A stretch of DNA of 54,773 nt, taken from positions 1 to 54,773 of the IMG/VR virus record IMGVR_UViG_3300030117_003472. One strand, given 5' to 3'. The notes beneath the pieces were generated by a model that did not search any database, had not been told where the DNA came from, and worked only from the letters and a program-made list of their open reading frames with translations. Every line of letters begins with the position of its first letter. Position 1 is the stretch's first letter. Shown here one piece after another: positions 42,801-50,600 of this stretch. Both the position numbers and the translations under genes were made by a program. Source of the DNA: a virus.

Positions 42801-45038
42801 TACTGTTGGAGTCTCCAAATAATCTAAACCTGGTGTTTCTACAAGAGCATCAGTAAGTTCTCCTCTCATCTGTGCTATAACAGATGCTCCGACCCCAGAA
42901 TGTCCTACCTGTGTCACAGATAGACTAGGAGGGTTTATAACATCATAATCATCACCAGTGTTAAGAACATCAACACTTTCTAATGTTCCAAAGTTTACAG
43001 TGTCTGTTGCTTTGTATGAATATATCTCAACACCATTAGCAAATAAACCTACTCCACCCTGTTTAGTCTTCTCATGGTCGTCAGCATATACTGGTTTAGG
43101 GAATTTACGTAATAGTTTTTGAGGTCCTATTTCAGTGCCAAAAAAGAGACTTGGTGTAAGATTATGAACTGAAAGAGATGCAAGATCTGTAGGTGTGAAC
43201 GCAGTTATATATTTTTGACTTCTAATATTTTCAGGAGTGTATGCAAGAGCAATACTATTTGGAGTAAGTCTCTTTACATAATATGACTCACCCACGTTGA
43301 AGTTAGTAAGTTTATTTCCTACCGCTACTGTGTAAGTAACAAGATCACCATCATAGTAATTATGATCTGCAATATTGATTGTTGTACCTAATGACTCATT
43401 GACAGTATCAAATAATCTTATTCTTTTCTGTGGATTGATTGTCCAGTGAGGGAGGGAGTTGGATGCAATAAACACATTCTCTGAAGAATCAGAGTAACTG
43501 TTCTGTACGTCAGCAGAGGCACTGAGATTAGTCTTGATTTTTCGTCGTACATAATATTCCTTAAATTCTGAGAGAGTTCCACATGTTACAGATACTCTAG
43601 TATCAGATAGTAATGCTACAACTGATCCATTTAATATTACACCGTCTGCATCTACTACCTCTATCTCATCACCAAAATAAAATGAATGTTCTGCATTTAA
43701 GGTCAACTCATAACTTGATGATGATAGAGTTCTGAAGGTTACAACATTATATTTGGGAGATACATTATGAATCCAACTAGACCATCTTAGACTATCCTGT
43801 TCCTTTCCAACAGTCTTTACATTTATAGAACTATCTTCTACTTGGTTTAGTGCAGAACCGTTGAATTTAGTAAGAGATCCTACTATCTCTACTGTTACTA
43901 AAGTGCCATCATTGTATGCAAAAGCATTAGGTCCTTGTGTGACTGTAGTACCTAATCCTATAAGATCTGTTGTGGTTGTTATGCCCGTGAACTGTGTGTA
44001 GTTCTTTCCTGTATACGTGTAAGAATAGTCTCCAACATTGAGTTGACCTGCGGTATCGAAGCCCACAGTGCTATCAACATTAATAACAGTAGATCCAACT
44101 GGAGTGCTTGTTGTAACATAGGTTTTATCCTTTTGAACAAATTTTCCGAAGGTTGTTCCTTCAGAAATAGAGAAACTATAATATGTTTCACCATTAATTA
44201 TACTACTACCTACGTTGTATATCGACCCACTTGTCTGTGGGTCAGTATTCTGAAACAATGTTTGACCAGATAATAACTGAGCATTACCTGAAACTTGTTT
44301 TGCAATTATAGTTTCTGTCCTAATGTAATCTGCATCTGATGGTTTGATCAAAAACTTTGCTGGTTGAATCATCTCAACCTTTTCACCATACAGTGCACCA
44401 AATAATATCTGATATGCCTCTTCTGTTCCCTTCGTACGATAGAAGTCTTTTGCTTGTCTTATAAAATTACTCTTAGAAACTTTTCCATGTAATTTTCTTT
44501 CAGTAAAACCAGGCAGCACCTGTGATTTCAATTTCTTAAAGAAATTTTGTAAAAATACACTACTAAGATTCTCTACACGTGCATTATCACCATGTGTTGC
44601 TATACCTGATTTTGTAAATGTTAGATATTCTGGTTGATTGGTTTTCTTATTATTCTCTATACCACTGAATCCTCTTATACAACCTGTAAATGATGTTGTT
44701 CCTATACCTGTGTAAGTAATAATTTCATTATCAATTTTTAATAAACCATAAGAGGTTGGCCACCCCATTGTAGAGTCAACATATATCGTATCATCTCCAC
44801 CTGTAATGTATTGAGATAGTGAAGTGAATCCGATTAGATTTCTATTGTTTAGAAAATCTAGACTTTTATAATCTACTAAATTTTCAGCAATATCAACAGG
44901 TCCCCCTTGAAATTCCTGAGAGAGGTAATATTGTTTTAAGAAATTACCGAAGTTAGGATTATCGGCATCAATGAATTCAGGTACTTGACTCTGAACTACT
45001 TCATTGATTTTGACTCTAGATAACGAGGTTTCTATCAT
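36834..45038 (-). CDS. Giant gp7-like baseplate wedge protein, 2734 residues
   Basis: The N-terminal 240 residues match the C-terminal domain of T4 gp7, the wedge initiator. The chain runs FIRQAKDFYRTKGTEEAYQILFGALYGEKVEM (about 190-222, quoted only for its FYxTKGxExxYxxLFxxLYxExVE core), corresponding to FYSTKGIEASYKFLFKVLYNEEVEIE in T4. Position after gp6 agrees. The remaining 2500 residues are beta modules: RGFSG-type and VIKVDxNxFxL-type repeats, IKSGGENFVSIPDI repeats, a YHYH-like domain at about 1165-1260 (AYDGNPIYGPF, LDEHNGRFGVTPDFPNG), and a late RIQDNDYYQQFSYSLRS...HPAGFK motif known in tail proteins. T4 gp7 has 1032 residues. Confidence 0.8.
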   Translation of the reverse strand: MIETSLSRVKINEVVQSQVPEFIDADNPNFGNFLKQYYLSQEFQGGPVDIAENLVDYKSLDFLNNRNLIGFTSLSQYITGGDDTIYVDSTMGWPTSYGLLKIDNEIITYTGIGTTSFTGCIRGFSGIENNKKTNQPEYLTFTKSGIATHGDNARVENLSSVFLQNFFKKLKSQVLPGFTERKLHGKVSKSNFIRQAKDFYRTKGTEEAYQILFGALYGEKVEMIQPAKFLIKPSDADYIRTETIIAKQVSGNAQLLSGQTLFQNTDPQTSGSIYNVGSSIINGETYYSFSISEGTTFGKFVQKDKTYVTTSTPVGSTVINVDSTVGFDTAGQLNVGDYSYTYTGKNYTQFTGITTTTDLIGLGTTVTQGPNAFAYNDGTLVTVEIVGSLTKFNGSALNQVEDSSINVKTVGKEQDSLRWSSWIHNVSPKYNVVTFRTLSSSSYELTLNAEHSFYFGDEIEVVDADGVILNGSVVALLSDTRVSVTCGTLSEFKEYYVRRKIKTNLSASADVQNSYSDSSENVFIASNSLPHWTINPQKRIRLFDTVNESLGTTINIADHNYYDGDLVTYTVAVGNKLTNFNVGESYYVKRLTPNSIALAYTPENIRSQKYITAFTPTDLASLSVHNLTPSLFFGTEIGPQKLLRKFPKPVYADDHEKTKQGGVGLFANGVEIYSYKATDTVNFGTLESVDVLNTGDDYDVINPPSLSVTQVGHSGVGASVIAQMRGELTDALVETPGLDYLETPTVSIVGGNNKDAVVKAVMKIAPITLEFDSTTQGGVVSTLTDRFVFSDPHGLVDNEEVIYTTNSSTPIGIGTTPGTLVDSSPYFIVKINDHEFFLSESKKEALLGIGTIPISQNGGGLHQFKTTRRRLTVDKIGIENSGLFHNRRLETISGINTYIDHINIDRHGFESGEKIKYSSSIGAAAGLTNNSEYYVIKIDANSFRLSSSEDLSDHVDITSTGSGVHTFQDPPISIVINGRQGISTFNATAQPLIRGKIIGAHVNNKGTDFGSKVINDDFKPDVTAVIGDKAFLQPFIINGRVDQIIIKSGGENFVSIPDIVITGDGVGAKAKAVVSGGKIVAINMIEKGANYTQSATTVKAETPGDGAIFSSNVKEWTVNQVERYAKINDVMSDDGFYEVQRDSELGNPYVNYYVPRNLRTYLGDNGSEHSPILGWAYDGNPIYGPFVYKEPDGGGGLDYIKSSYVKLTGERTNGPSITEYPAGFFVEDFTYTAGKGDLDEHNGRFGVTPDFPNGVYAYYTTVQPTQVANAGNPFNRARVPVFPYVVGDSYKSKVEPLNLGYDFDQDVDPTLFGLVRNVKPYNINDYEFISNSQKNTKLASKIIRASSGSVSGIDLIDGGSEYRVGDALVFDNKRTDGFGAIGSVLKIFGPQLNNITTTVQRLPDTTFIYTPGQITGITTVPHGFLTGTDINIRNVSGTEHDVIQGMHRITVPRVISGIASAIEDLGGGGNSGLTTSIRLVDDVNKFKVNDIIRIDHEELKIFGIDTLQNEIDCLRIQNGTPGTGHTVFSKVEKLVNEFTFPLSGCPETPVDYTVYFDAANVVGAGLSAGTGIGHTITSKDFGTRKIPTQTIFLPRHSIQHGEKLSYSPGAGTTLTYQAPGVGTASGWSAPLPSEVYGYVIDQNLVGIVTTVAGIRSSSERVFFYPDQTGIGNTHFFQTVRGQITGDIDIVKVTATTNEEHTLRPLDIIDLSVVSTGTSSLSMTYSSATRFVSIGSSVNPLIKVREGDLLEFDVSNGSLQNTKLEFYEDPDYKKQFVGSGVSAMEITYTAAHGEAGGKASIRFTPQAPKVVYYKLASQDVSKIIETNKDIDDYTKIIVIPSEFTGKGTITSVTSNSFDYFIDQEAERVGYTTNTAVMSYTTESQNDHGPIAQVQLVSGGVGFKDIPQVSVASTTGRSALIEARGNNIGRLDEVQLIDIGFDYPSDKTLKPQAAMPQVIFLKDNFSVDTVAITSTGGKYLTAPDLVLFNTKTKQENSLTQFRAELSGSSVSDVQVISGGGNLRSGDNSLFSVNNTNGVGIVTVTYSAPTVTIKLQTPSTGYDANNPIPFAVGDRVFVENVGVTTGHGYNSSTYGYEFFTLKSVNQATGLVNQATIQYDVDVDPGDYDLGTYGSVSNEKDIAKFDVGLKEGDFFKGETVTTSKGKIAKVITGEGKSRNVLRVDNIVGFSTGDSLTGQLSNAGGTIDKLADYEGSFDVGVFHSKPFGWEKDTGKLSNRDQRIQDNDYYQQFSYSLRSQVGISSWGEPVDSLAHPAGFKKHSDLLISSVPVGLGSTANGIVAIGTASASVVLIDGEGALKNYHDYDLVYENPAPDLSVSNEVVFKSTRYDQSLVCLTNRVLEIDDISPQFYSDPNLLRVVEIDAFDIANPSGPQAIKYHAQVVLDAALQLAYNTTQYCEFTVFHNGSDAYLNQYSDLSDSFDLGEFILQQNGNIISVSFSPYNTTLTYDVTFYKEIIGKQVSTGTTAYSNIVKSGVSSVFAANASPSTVTLQDINGSEFKSGNIIVVHTGADDKEIEEYNFLANGAGMLFTDFGNMDSGDKIGNFDIIQNAGVIKLRYTPNANTAVTVQTLTTMVGVATTATGASVNNIDIGDSQLHATRTEISASGSPTETTLSTKSFSNFTSFKYFVEIHNTTDNKYSCFNVAANAFDSRINFNVYNNLSTADNPKRDIRAMNMVASGTNALLRFTPAASKAYVVRVSEIRIDKPDNVADDNTITLS

Positions 45039-47134
45039 TAGTATCCGCTATTGCTTGTTGTCTGTGATCCGCTACTGCTTGTTGCCTGTGCTGTTGCTGC
45101 TGCTTGTGGTACATCGGTAATCTGTTGACTACCAACTGTATGTGTTGCACCTGTCATTTTGTTTCCTCCTGCCATAACATGGAATTCTCCATAATATGGT
45201 TGCCCATTCACATATCCCACTAAAGTTGTCTCTGTAGTGGTACTTGTAATAATTGCTCCTCTAACCTTTTTACCCGCAAAGTAACTTGACTCTGGAAGAT
45301 ATCTAGAACCTGATGTATTAGCACCAGTAGAGATGCTATCTATTCTTGTGAAGAAATCACTCTTAGATATATCAAACTGCAAGTACAATTCATTTTTGGC
45401 AAGAACATCATTAGACTGAGGTATTGCTTCTACCTCAATTACATCATCACTCTCTATTGTTGATGTGATGTTCACTGTGTCTAATACTATCTCACCCTTC
45501 TTATAATCAATACGTCCAAAGTTATTTGATATAACCTTGATGCTCTCATCATTTAGAATCTGGAACATGAATAGCGTTCCTGAGTCTTCATTGACCTTTA
45601 TATCACTAAAATAACAAGTACCCACCACATCAGATACATTGAATCCAGTTGAGTGAATATTGTATTTCTCATTTGGTGCATACATCTGATTCAAGAAACA
45701 TAATTCATATTGTGCAAATTGGTTTATCTTAGTGAAGATATTCCTTCGCATTTTCACTAAAGTTATGTTAGAGGTAATAGAAGTATCTACGTTGTCTATG
45801 ACTGACAATACTTTACTATAAGCAAATCTGCCACCAAACTTATTAAGTTCAGTGCCTGATGCAAATTGTGATAGTGAAGTTATTACATCTGTTTTTAGAT
45901 TATCAGGATCACCTACAAAGTTTGAGTTGTAGTAAATATACGAATCAATCTCCACATACAAGAATTTTAGATCCACAAATGATGGAACTATTCCTGCTAT
46001 GGAGTAATTTTTTAGTGAATTGAGTAATTGCTTCTTTGTTAGTTCTGACAAGAACGAACCGTTCTTTGGTTTTGCTGCTATGAATACCCTACCAAATTGT
46101 GGTGGATCGAGATCCTCACCACCATAGGCACTCACAGATTCTATATTTGGATATATTGATGGAATTATTGCTTCATAGTCATTAGCGGTCACTGCTCTAT
46201 GTTGTGCTGCATATAAACGTGGAGCATAGTATTTGACAGACTCTACTGGTTCTATCTCATCACCATTGGCGGATTTTTCATTAGAAGTAAAGAATACTCT
46301 AAAATCTGTTTCTTCAGCACCATCTTCATCGTTTATAAGACCGGCAAAAGTAAAGTTTTCTATACCATTACCTTCTTTACCATTAGTCTTTATGTAACTA
46401 ATTTCAATTATATTTCCTGACTCTAATTTTTTACCAAATACATTGTCACCAAATAATAGTTCGTATTTCTCATCTGTTGTCTCTTGTAACAAGTAGATAT
46501 TAGATGTTGATGTAATCCCTATAATGTTATCCACTAACTCATAACTTGTTGTTGTATTATCAGATGCACTATTTCTTATTTTTACACTAATTGTAGAAGT
46601 GTCTATACCATCATTAGGTAAAACATATCTTTCACTAGGATTATTATTATCTACAACATATGAGTTAGTGACATATTGACCTTGATATATTACTAACCTA
46701 CCTTGAGATGCTCCATTGAAGGCATTGAATGACACAGCCTCAGGTAGTGAGAAGACATAGTTTATATTTGATACTGAACCGTTTGCAATTACACCTGGTT
46801 GAAATGTTATCTGTTTTGTGTCTGTTGTTATACCTGATGCAGAAAAGTTGACAGTTGCTCTCGCTGCTCTTCTAGATCTTGGAACATAACCTATATTTCT
46901 TGCTAATGATACTACATTCTCTCTTAGAGTGGCACTATCAATGAATGTCTCATTGATCGCCATATTCGTATTGTATGCTGTGGTATATGAGTTATACGCT
47001 AATATATCAATCAGGATAGAAAGGTTAGACCCTTCAAAATCCATATCTTTGAATTGAGTATTTGCTCTAAGGTAATCCTTTATGGATGACTTTATATCCT
47101 CAAAGTTTAAGTTTGTAAATTGCTGTAGTGCCAT
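45038..47134 (-). CDS. gp6: Baseplate wedge protein gp6
   Basis: gp6 joins the six wedges into the inner baseplate ring (J-like fold shared with contractile tails). The 698 residues fit T4 gp6 (660). The conserved N-terminus contains FEDIKSSIKDYLRANTQFKDMDFEGSNLSILIDILAYNS (quoted only by its DFEGSNLSILIDILAYNS core) and the following NMAINETFIDSATLRENVVSLARNIGYVP core. VTANDYEAIIPSIYPNIESVSAYGGEDLDPP is the typical central block (core YEAIIPSIYPNI). The C-terminal 60 residues are Ala/Thr/Gln/Ser-rich. TAATG overlaps with both gp25 and the gp7-like gene. Confidence 0.96.
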   Translation of the reverse strand: MALQQFTNLNFEDIKSSIKDYLRANTQFKDMDFEGSNLSILIDILAYNSYTTAYNTNMAINETFIDSATLRENVVSLARNIGYVPRSRRAARATVNFSASGITTDTKQITFQPGVIANGSVSNINYVFSLPEAVSFNAFNGASQGRLVIYQGQYVTNSYVVDNNNPSERYVLPNDGIDTSTISVKIRNSASDNTTTSYELVDNIIGITSTSNIYLLQETTDEKYELLFGDNVFGKKLESGNIIEISYIKTNGKEGNGIENFTFAGLINDEDGAEETDFRVFFTSNEKSANGDEIEPVESVKYYAPRLYAAQHRAVTANDYEAIIPSIYPNIESVSAYGGEDLDPPQFGRVFIAAKPKNGSFLSELTKKQLLNSLKNYSIAGIVPSFVDLKFLYVEIDSYIYYNSNFVGDPDNLKTDVITSLSQFASGTELNKFGGRFAYSKVLSVIDNVDTSITSNITLVKMRRNIFTKINQFAQYELCFLNQMYAPNEKYNIHSTGFNVSDVVGTCYFSDIKVNEDSGTLFMFQILNDESIKVISNNFGRIDYKKGEIVLDTVNITSTIESDDVIEVEAIPQSNDVLAKNELYLQFDISKSDFFTRIDSISTGANTSGSRYLPESSYFAGKKVRGAIITSTTTETTLVGYVNGQPYYGEFHVMAGGNKMTGATHTVGSQQITDVPQAAATAQATSSSGSQTTSNSGY

Positions 47135-47538
47135 TATAACCTAGTTGGTTCTAAAATAAATTGGACATTCTGTGAGGGTGCATTGAGTCCCACAATCTTA
47201 TATTGTATAGAAACATCCAAAGCATTTTGTTCTGGTCTGCTTTCTACTACGACTTGTTGTAAAACTACTCTTGGTTCATGTTGTGATATGACCATCTCTA
47301 TTTCAGTTTGAATTGGTTCAATATAATCATCATTTGCTAATTCAAATAGAGATGAAGTAATTCTAGTGCCTAATTTAGTATTGAAAAATCTCTCACCAAT
47401 CTGTGTGCGTACAAGGTTTTGCACTGCACGTTTGATTGCATCTTCATTTTTTAGCATTATAATATCATTCGTCACAGGATGACGTTTGAAGGTCAAAGAT
47501 ATATCTCTGAATGGTTCTGATGTTCTCTGTAGTGGCAC
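47134..47538 (-). CDS. gp25: Baseplate wedge protein gp25
   Basis: The gp25-type wedge protein (lysozyme-like GPW/gp25 family) that bridges the sheath and the wedge. The 134 residues (T4 132) contain FKRHPVTNDIIMLKNEDAIKRAVQNLVRTQIGERFFNTKLGTRI as the family core (landmarks ERFFNTKLGTRI and DAIKRAVQNLV) and the C-terminal VDVSIQYKIV-type strand. It is the first gene of the baseplate operon, behind a GATAAATA late box, and its stop overlaps the gp6 start as TAATG. Confidence 0.95.
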   Translation of the reverse strand: MPLQRTSEPFRDISLTFKRHPVTNDIIMLKNEDAIKRAVQNLVRTQIGERFFNTKLGTRITSSLFELANDDYIEPIQTEIEMVISQHEPRVVLQQVVVESRPEQNALDVSIQYKIVGLNAPSQNVQFILEPTRL

Positions 47539-47566
47539 TATTCCGTCGTGGAAGGAGTTCTCGGTA

Positions 47567-47574
47567 TATTTATC
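47567..47574 (-). promoter_or_regulatory. Late promoter GATAAATA before gp25
   Basis: Minus-strand late box 29 nt before the gp25 start and directly after a terminator. It probably drives gp25, gp6, the gp7-like gene and the 955-residue gene, which have no other promoter between them. Confidence 0.65.
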
Positions 47575-47587
47575 TATTTAGTGCCAC

Positions 47588-47611
47588 AAAAAAAGGGTTC
47601 GCACGGAACCC
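47588..47611 (-). terminator. Rho-independent terminator after the 53-residue gene
   Basis: Minus-strand stem GGGTTC/GAACCC with loop CGTGC followed by seven T residues. It begins at the stop codon of the small gene and separates the accessory region from the baseplate operon. Confidence 0.9.
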
Positions 47612-47772
47612 TATTCATGTCCTAGGTATCTTACTTCTACATCTTTGGGGTGTGGCCAACCGTTTTCGTAGAATTCATCTGCCAAATCTTGAGTAATCTC
47701 TTCCATTTCTTCTTCAGAGATGCTCTCATGTGTCCTTACCCCGTCAACGTAGATATCGTATCTGTCATCCAT
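47611..47772 (-). CDS. Small acidic protein, YDIYVDG family, 53 residues
   Basis: The chain starts MDDRYDIYVDGVRTHESISEEE and continues as a helix (EITQDLADEFYENG) and a strand (PKDVEVRYLGHE). The layout resembles a second small protein at 51.6 kb (YDVYLDN...AEEKRDQM...ISIKYHS), so they form a paralogous pair. The family is common in cyanophages and uncharacterised. A terminator coincides with the stop. Confidence 0.7.
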   Translation of the reverse strand: MDDRYDIYVDGVRTHESISEEEMEEITQDLADEFYENGWPHPKDVEVRYLGHE

Positions 47773-47805
47773 TCCTATATTGCATACTCAAACGTATATA
47801 GAAAA

Positions 47806-48573
47806 TTAGATTATTCTATTCTTTTCGTGACCTACTCTACATTTAGGATCTACCCATATTTCATACCCTGCTTTCTGTGCATCTAAACAGAATGATACAT
47901 CCTCTCCACACATGTCTTGTACTTCACCAGATTCAAATACTTGCATCTGTGGTGCAAACCATGGATACTTCATTTGCTCATTTTCAAACACACCATGCTT
48001 GATTAGCAACCAACCAAATCCAGAATAGTCAACTGTAAATGGTTTTCTTCTCTTTTGTATGCCATCTAACATCTCGTGGTTCATTACACCACCATTTGCT
48101 TTGAAATCCTCTTCTTCCATCCAATGTGCACAGGATGTGGTCTGTCCGTCCTCTGTAACGTACCAACCACCCGCTATATCCTTATCCATCCAAAGAAGTC
48201 TATAGAACTGTTCTAGACCGAATACGATGTCACTGTCGATCCATAACTGATAGTCATACTTCAACTTACCATCCCATGGTAACTGATCAGGACCTCTGAG
48301 AACATTTGCTCCTAGACACTTACATCTGGCAAAGTTTACCATAGATGAATAGTCTTGCGATATTTGTAGAGTACCGCCCTTCTGTACAATCTCAAATGCT
48401 AACTGTACAAAGTTTTTTAGATAGACGTATGAAACAGTCCTACCAGGTAAACAGAATATGAAAGTTTTGCCCTTGACTAACTCTCTTGCTGCTTCTATAG
48501 AAAACTCATTAGACTTTTCTGATTTACCACTGTTTGCTGGTGGTGTGGTGACCACTTTGAATCCTTTTGCCAT
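47806..48573 (-). CDS. Glycosyltransferase, GT-A fold
   Basis: Transfers a sugar from a nucleotide donor. The 255 residues include LWIDSDIVFG with the metal-binding DxD (Asp113, Asp115), a glycine-rich AGGWYV strand, and the later FCLDAQKAGYEIWVDPKCRVGHEK segment. CGEDVSFC carries the likely catalytic Glu-Asp (224-225) and His249 is a probable metal ligand. This layout matches family 2-like phage and archaeal glycosyltransferases. The donor and acceptor cannot be told from sequence. It opens the accessory cassette and lies beside carbamoyl- and sulfotransferase genes. A CTAAATA box is 33 nt upstream. Confidence 0.75.
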   Translation of the reverse strand: MAKGFKVVTTPPANSGKSEKSNEFSIEAARELVKGKTFIFCLPGRTVSYVYLKNFVQLAFEIVQKGGTLQISQDYSSMVNFARCKCLGANVLRGPDQLPWDGKLKYDYQLWIDSDIVFGLEQFYRLLWMDKDIAGGWYVTEDGQTTSCAHWMEEEDFKANGGVMNHEMLDGIQKRRKPFTVDYSGFGWLLIKHGVFENEQMKYPWFAPQMQVFESGEVQDMCGEDVSFCLDAQKAGYEIWVDPKCRVGHEKNRII

Positions 48574-48605
48574 TCCGAAAGATCTTTCAATTCATTATAC
48601 TGCGT

Positions 48606-48612
48606 TATTTAG
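48606..48612 (-). promoter_or_regulatory. Late promoter-like box CTAAATA before the glycosyltransferase
   Basis: Minus-strand variant in the 40-nt gap between the SGNH-like gene and the glycosyltransferase gene, 33 nt before its start. Confidence 0.4.
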
Positions 48613-48613
48613 T

Positions 48614-49237
48614 CTATGTCAATTGACCTATAATATAGTCTGCAACTCTTTTGTGACCTTCGATATTGAAGTGGCAAAGTGTCTTTTTCTCTATATCGCT
48701 ATAATAATATTTTTTATTTTTTCTTCTACCTAATAATGTTTTTTCCCTGTCAAGAGGGTTGTCGATCATAGTGCGGTTGGCGATTGTCTGCAATTTACCT
48801 TTACAACGTCTGCTCCAAACATTATCACCATACACATTATGATATTGCAACAAAAGAAGAGGAATATTTTTTTTATCAAACTCTTGTTCTAAAATGTATC
48901 GATTCTTATAAAAATTCAATGATCCTACCTCATCGTTATAATATTCTTCATAAAAACTTGGATGTTTCTGAGGATTAACATTTTTATTAAAATTCATTCT
49001 CTCAGCATGTGTCAGCATTATGATGGCATAATCACACACATTATCCTCTAAAAATTCTAATGATCTCATTACAATTTCATCATTGTTAGAACCACCTTTT
49101 GCGTCATTCAAATGATCTGCTTTGAAATAATTACTTACTAGGGTTGAGAATCTATCTCTGACTCCATAATAATCGTACTCACGATTATCCAATTCCATAC
49201 CCTTTGTATATGAGCAACCATTAAAATACAGAAACAT
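48614..49237 (-). CDS. SGNH hydrolase-like protein A
   Basis: A 207-residue protein with the landmarks of SGNH-type esterase or acyltransferase folds. The N-terminal strand ends in FNGCSYTKG with Ser9 as presumptive nucleophile. AKGGSNNDEI supplies the Gly-Asn oxyanion positions, and the C-terminal FNIEGHKRVADYI places His195. The same GCS(W/Y)xxG motif opens two plus-strand proteins near 53-54 kb. The longer start at 49276 adds 13 residues without homology to the paralogues, so the ATG at 49237 was preferred. It overlaps the end of the carbamoyltransferase gene. Confidence 0.6.
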   Translation of the reverse strand: MFLYFNGCSYTKGMELDNREYDYYGVRDRFSTLVSNYFKADHLNDAKGGSNNDEIVMRSLEFLEDNVCDYAIIMLTHAERMNFNKNVNPQKHPSFYEEYYNDEVGSLNFYKNRYILEQEFDKKNIPLLLLQYHNVYGDNVWSRRCKGKLQTIANRTMIDNPLDREKTLLGRRKNKKYYYSDIEKKTLCHFNIEGHKRVADYIIGQLT

Positions 49238-50600
49238 GATACTTTGAGGAGAAGTTGAGTGCGTCACAAAAATCATTTACCATAGGCATACCTCTTATAT
49301 TCAATGACGTATTCAAAAGCACGGGACAACCTGTATGTTCATACCACACCTCTAGAACATCCCTGAGGATGGATTCCGATGATTCTGGTACAGTTTGTAC
49401 TCTAGCACTATTATCGACGTGTAGAACCGCAGGAATGTCGTGTGGACGCTTACATTGATAAACATACGACATATATCTTGAATGTCCTGGCATTTCAAAA
49501 TAATCCGTACAATACTCTTCTAATATCGCAGGAGCGAAAGGTCTGAACTTTTGACGCCTTTTTATCGCATTTACTTGGTGTTTTGTTGAAATTTTGCGTG
49601 GATCCGCCAATAGACTTCGATTACCGAGAGCACGAGGACCAAACTCACTACGACCATTTGCGACACCCACGATTCCTTCTGACAAGAGTTCTGCGACGAT
49701 TTCATTAGGATCTGGTTTTCTAAGAATATTATAACCTAAGAATGGCGAGAATTGTACTTTATCACCATATGGAATCAATGCTGCTCCTAAGGCACCTCCA
49801 GCATCGCCTGGATTCGGCATAATCCATAAATTGCACATTTCCCTTAGTTTGGTGTTTACAACGCAGTTGAGAGCGACTCCACCGCCATAGCAGATGTTAT
49901 TTGAGTAAGTTAGTGCTATTTCAAAGATTTTCTTCAATTCATACTCTAAAACCACTTCTGCACTCTTTGCAATGTCGTGCGGAGCACCATGTAACTCTTT
50001 TATGCCCTTATGGTTGTTTTGGTGCAATAATGCGGAAACTTCGTCAATATACTTCGCTTCTCCGTACGCTGCCATGCCCATGAAGATATATTCCTCATCT
50101 AACGGTCTCAAACCCGCCCATTTCGTCAATGCGGAATACCACAGTCCAATTGACTTGGGATATCGCATACTCCATACTTTTTTGTACTCTGCCTTACCAT
50201 CAACCATTTTTGCAGTCCAGATCGAACTACAGTCCCATTCTCCGATACTATCGACCACCACACATGCTGCTTCCTCAAAAACGCTGGTTTGAAACGCAGC
50301 AGCAGCATGAGACAGGTGATGTTCGCTATAATGCGTTGGTTGCATGCATAATTCTCTATCTCGCCTCCATGCCTTCTGCCCTGCGGTAAATTGGCGTATT
50401 CTCTTGGGTAAGGGTCGTTCATAGAAGGATATTACGTCATCAAAGATATTTAATGCTTGAGCAGTTGCAGCAGCTTCTATACACAACTTCTTGTCATGTT
50501 TTTTTCTCGAAAAGCGTTCTCCATGCGTAGCATAGGCAATTATACCGCCATGCACACACGCAACAGCACTATCATGAAATCCTTCAGAAAAACCAATCAT
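49221..50600 (-). CDS. Carbamoyltransferase, NodU/TobZ-like
   Basis: Enzymes of this family make carbamoyl-adenylate and transfer the carbamoyl group to a hydroxyl of a sugar or antibiotic. In the 459 residues, the HSxHHxxH-type metal site is SEHHLSHAAAAF (His94, His95, His98), followed by VVVDSIGEWD. The ATP part has GGGVALNCVVN (239-249), the NPGDAGGALGAAL block and RSEFGPRALGNRSLL (317-331). KFRPFAPAIL and NTSLNIRGMPMV are the C-terminal YrdC-like-linked landmarks. All key residues appear intact. The frame opens with a TTG, but the ATG at 50600 overlaps the stop of the 39-residue gene as TGATG and is the better start. It probably carbamoylates a glycan. Confidence 0.92.
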   Translation of the reverse strand: MIGFSEGFHDSAVACVHGGIIAYATHGERFSRKKHDKKLCIEAAATAQALNIFDDVISFYERPLPKRIRQFTAGQKAWRRDRELCMQPTHYSEHHLSHAAAAFQTSVFEEAACVVVDSIGEWDCSSIWTAKMVDGKAEYKKVWSMRYPKSIGLWYSALTKWAGLRPLDEEYIFMGMAAYGEAKYIDEVSALLHQNNHKGIKELHGAPHDIAKSAEVVLEYELKKIFEIALTYSNNICYGGGVALNCVVNTKLREMCNLWIMPNPGDAGGALGAALIPYGDKVQFSPFLGYNILRKPDPNEIVAELLSEGIVGVANGRSEFGPRALGNRSLLADPRKISTKHQVNAIKRRQKFRPFAPAILEEYCTDYFEMPGHSRYMSYVYQCKRPHDIPAVLHVDNSARVQTVPESSESILRDVLEVWYEHTGCPVLLNTSLNIRGMPMVNDFCDALNFSSKYHVSVF

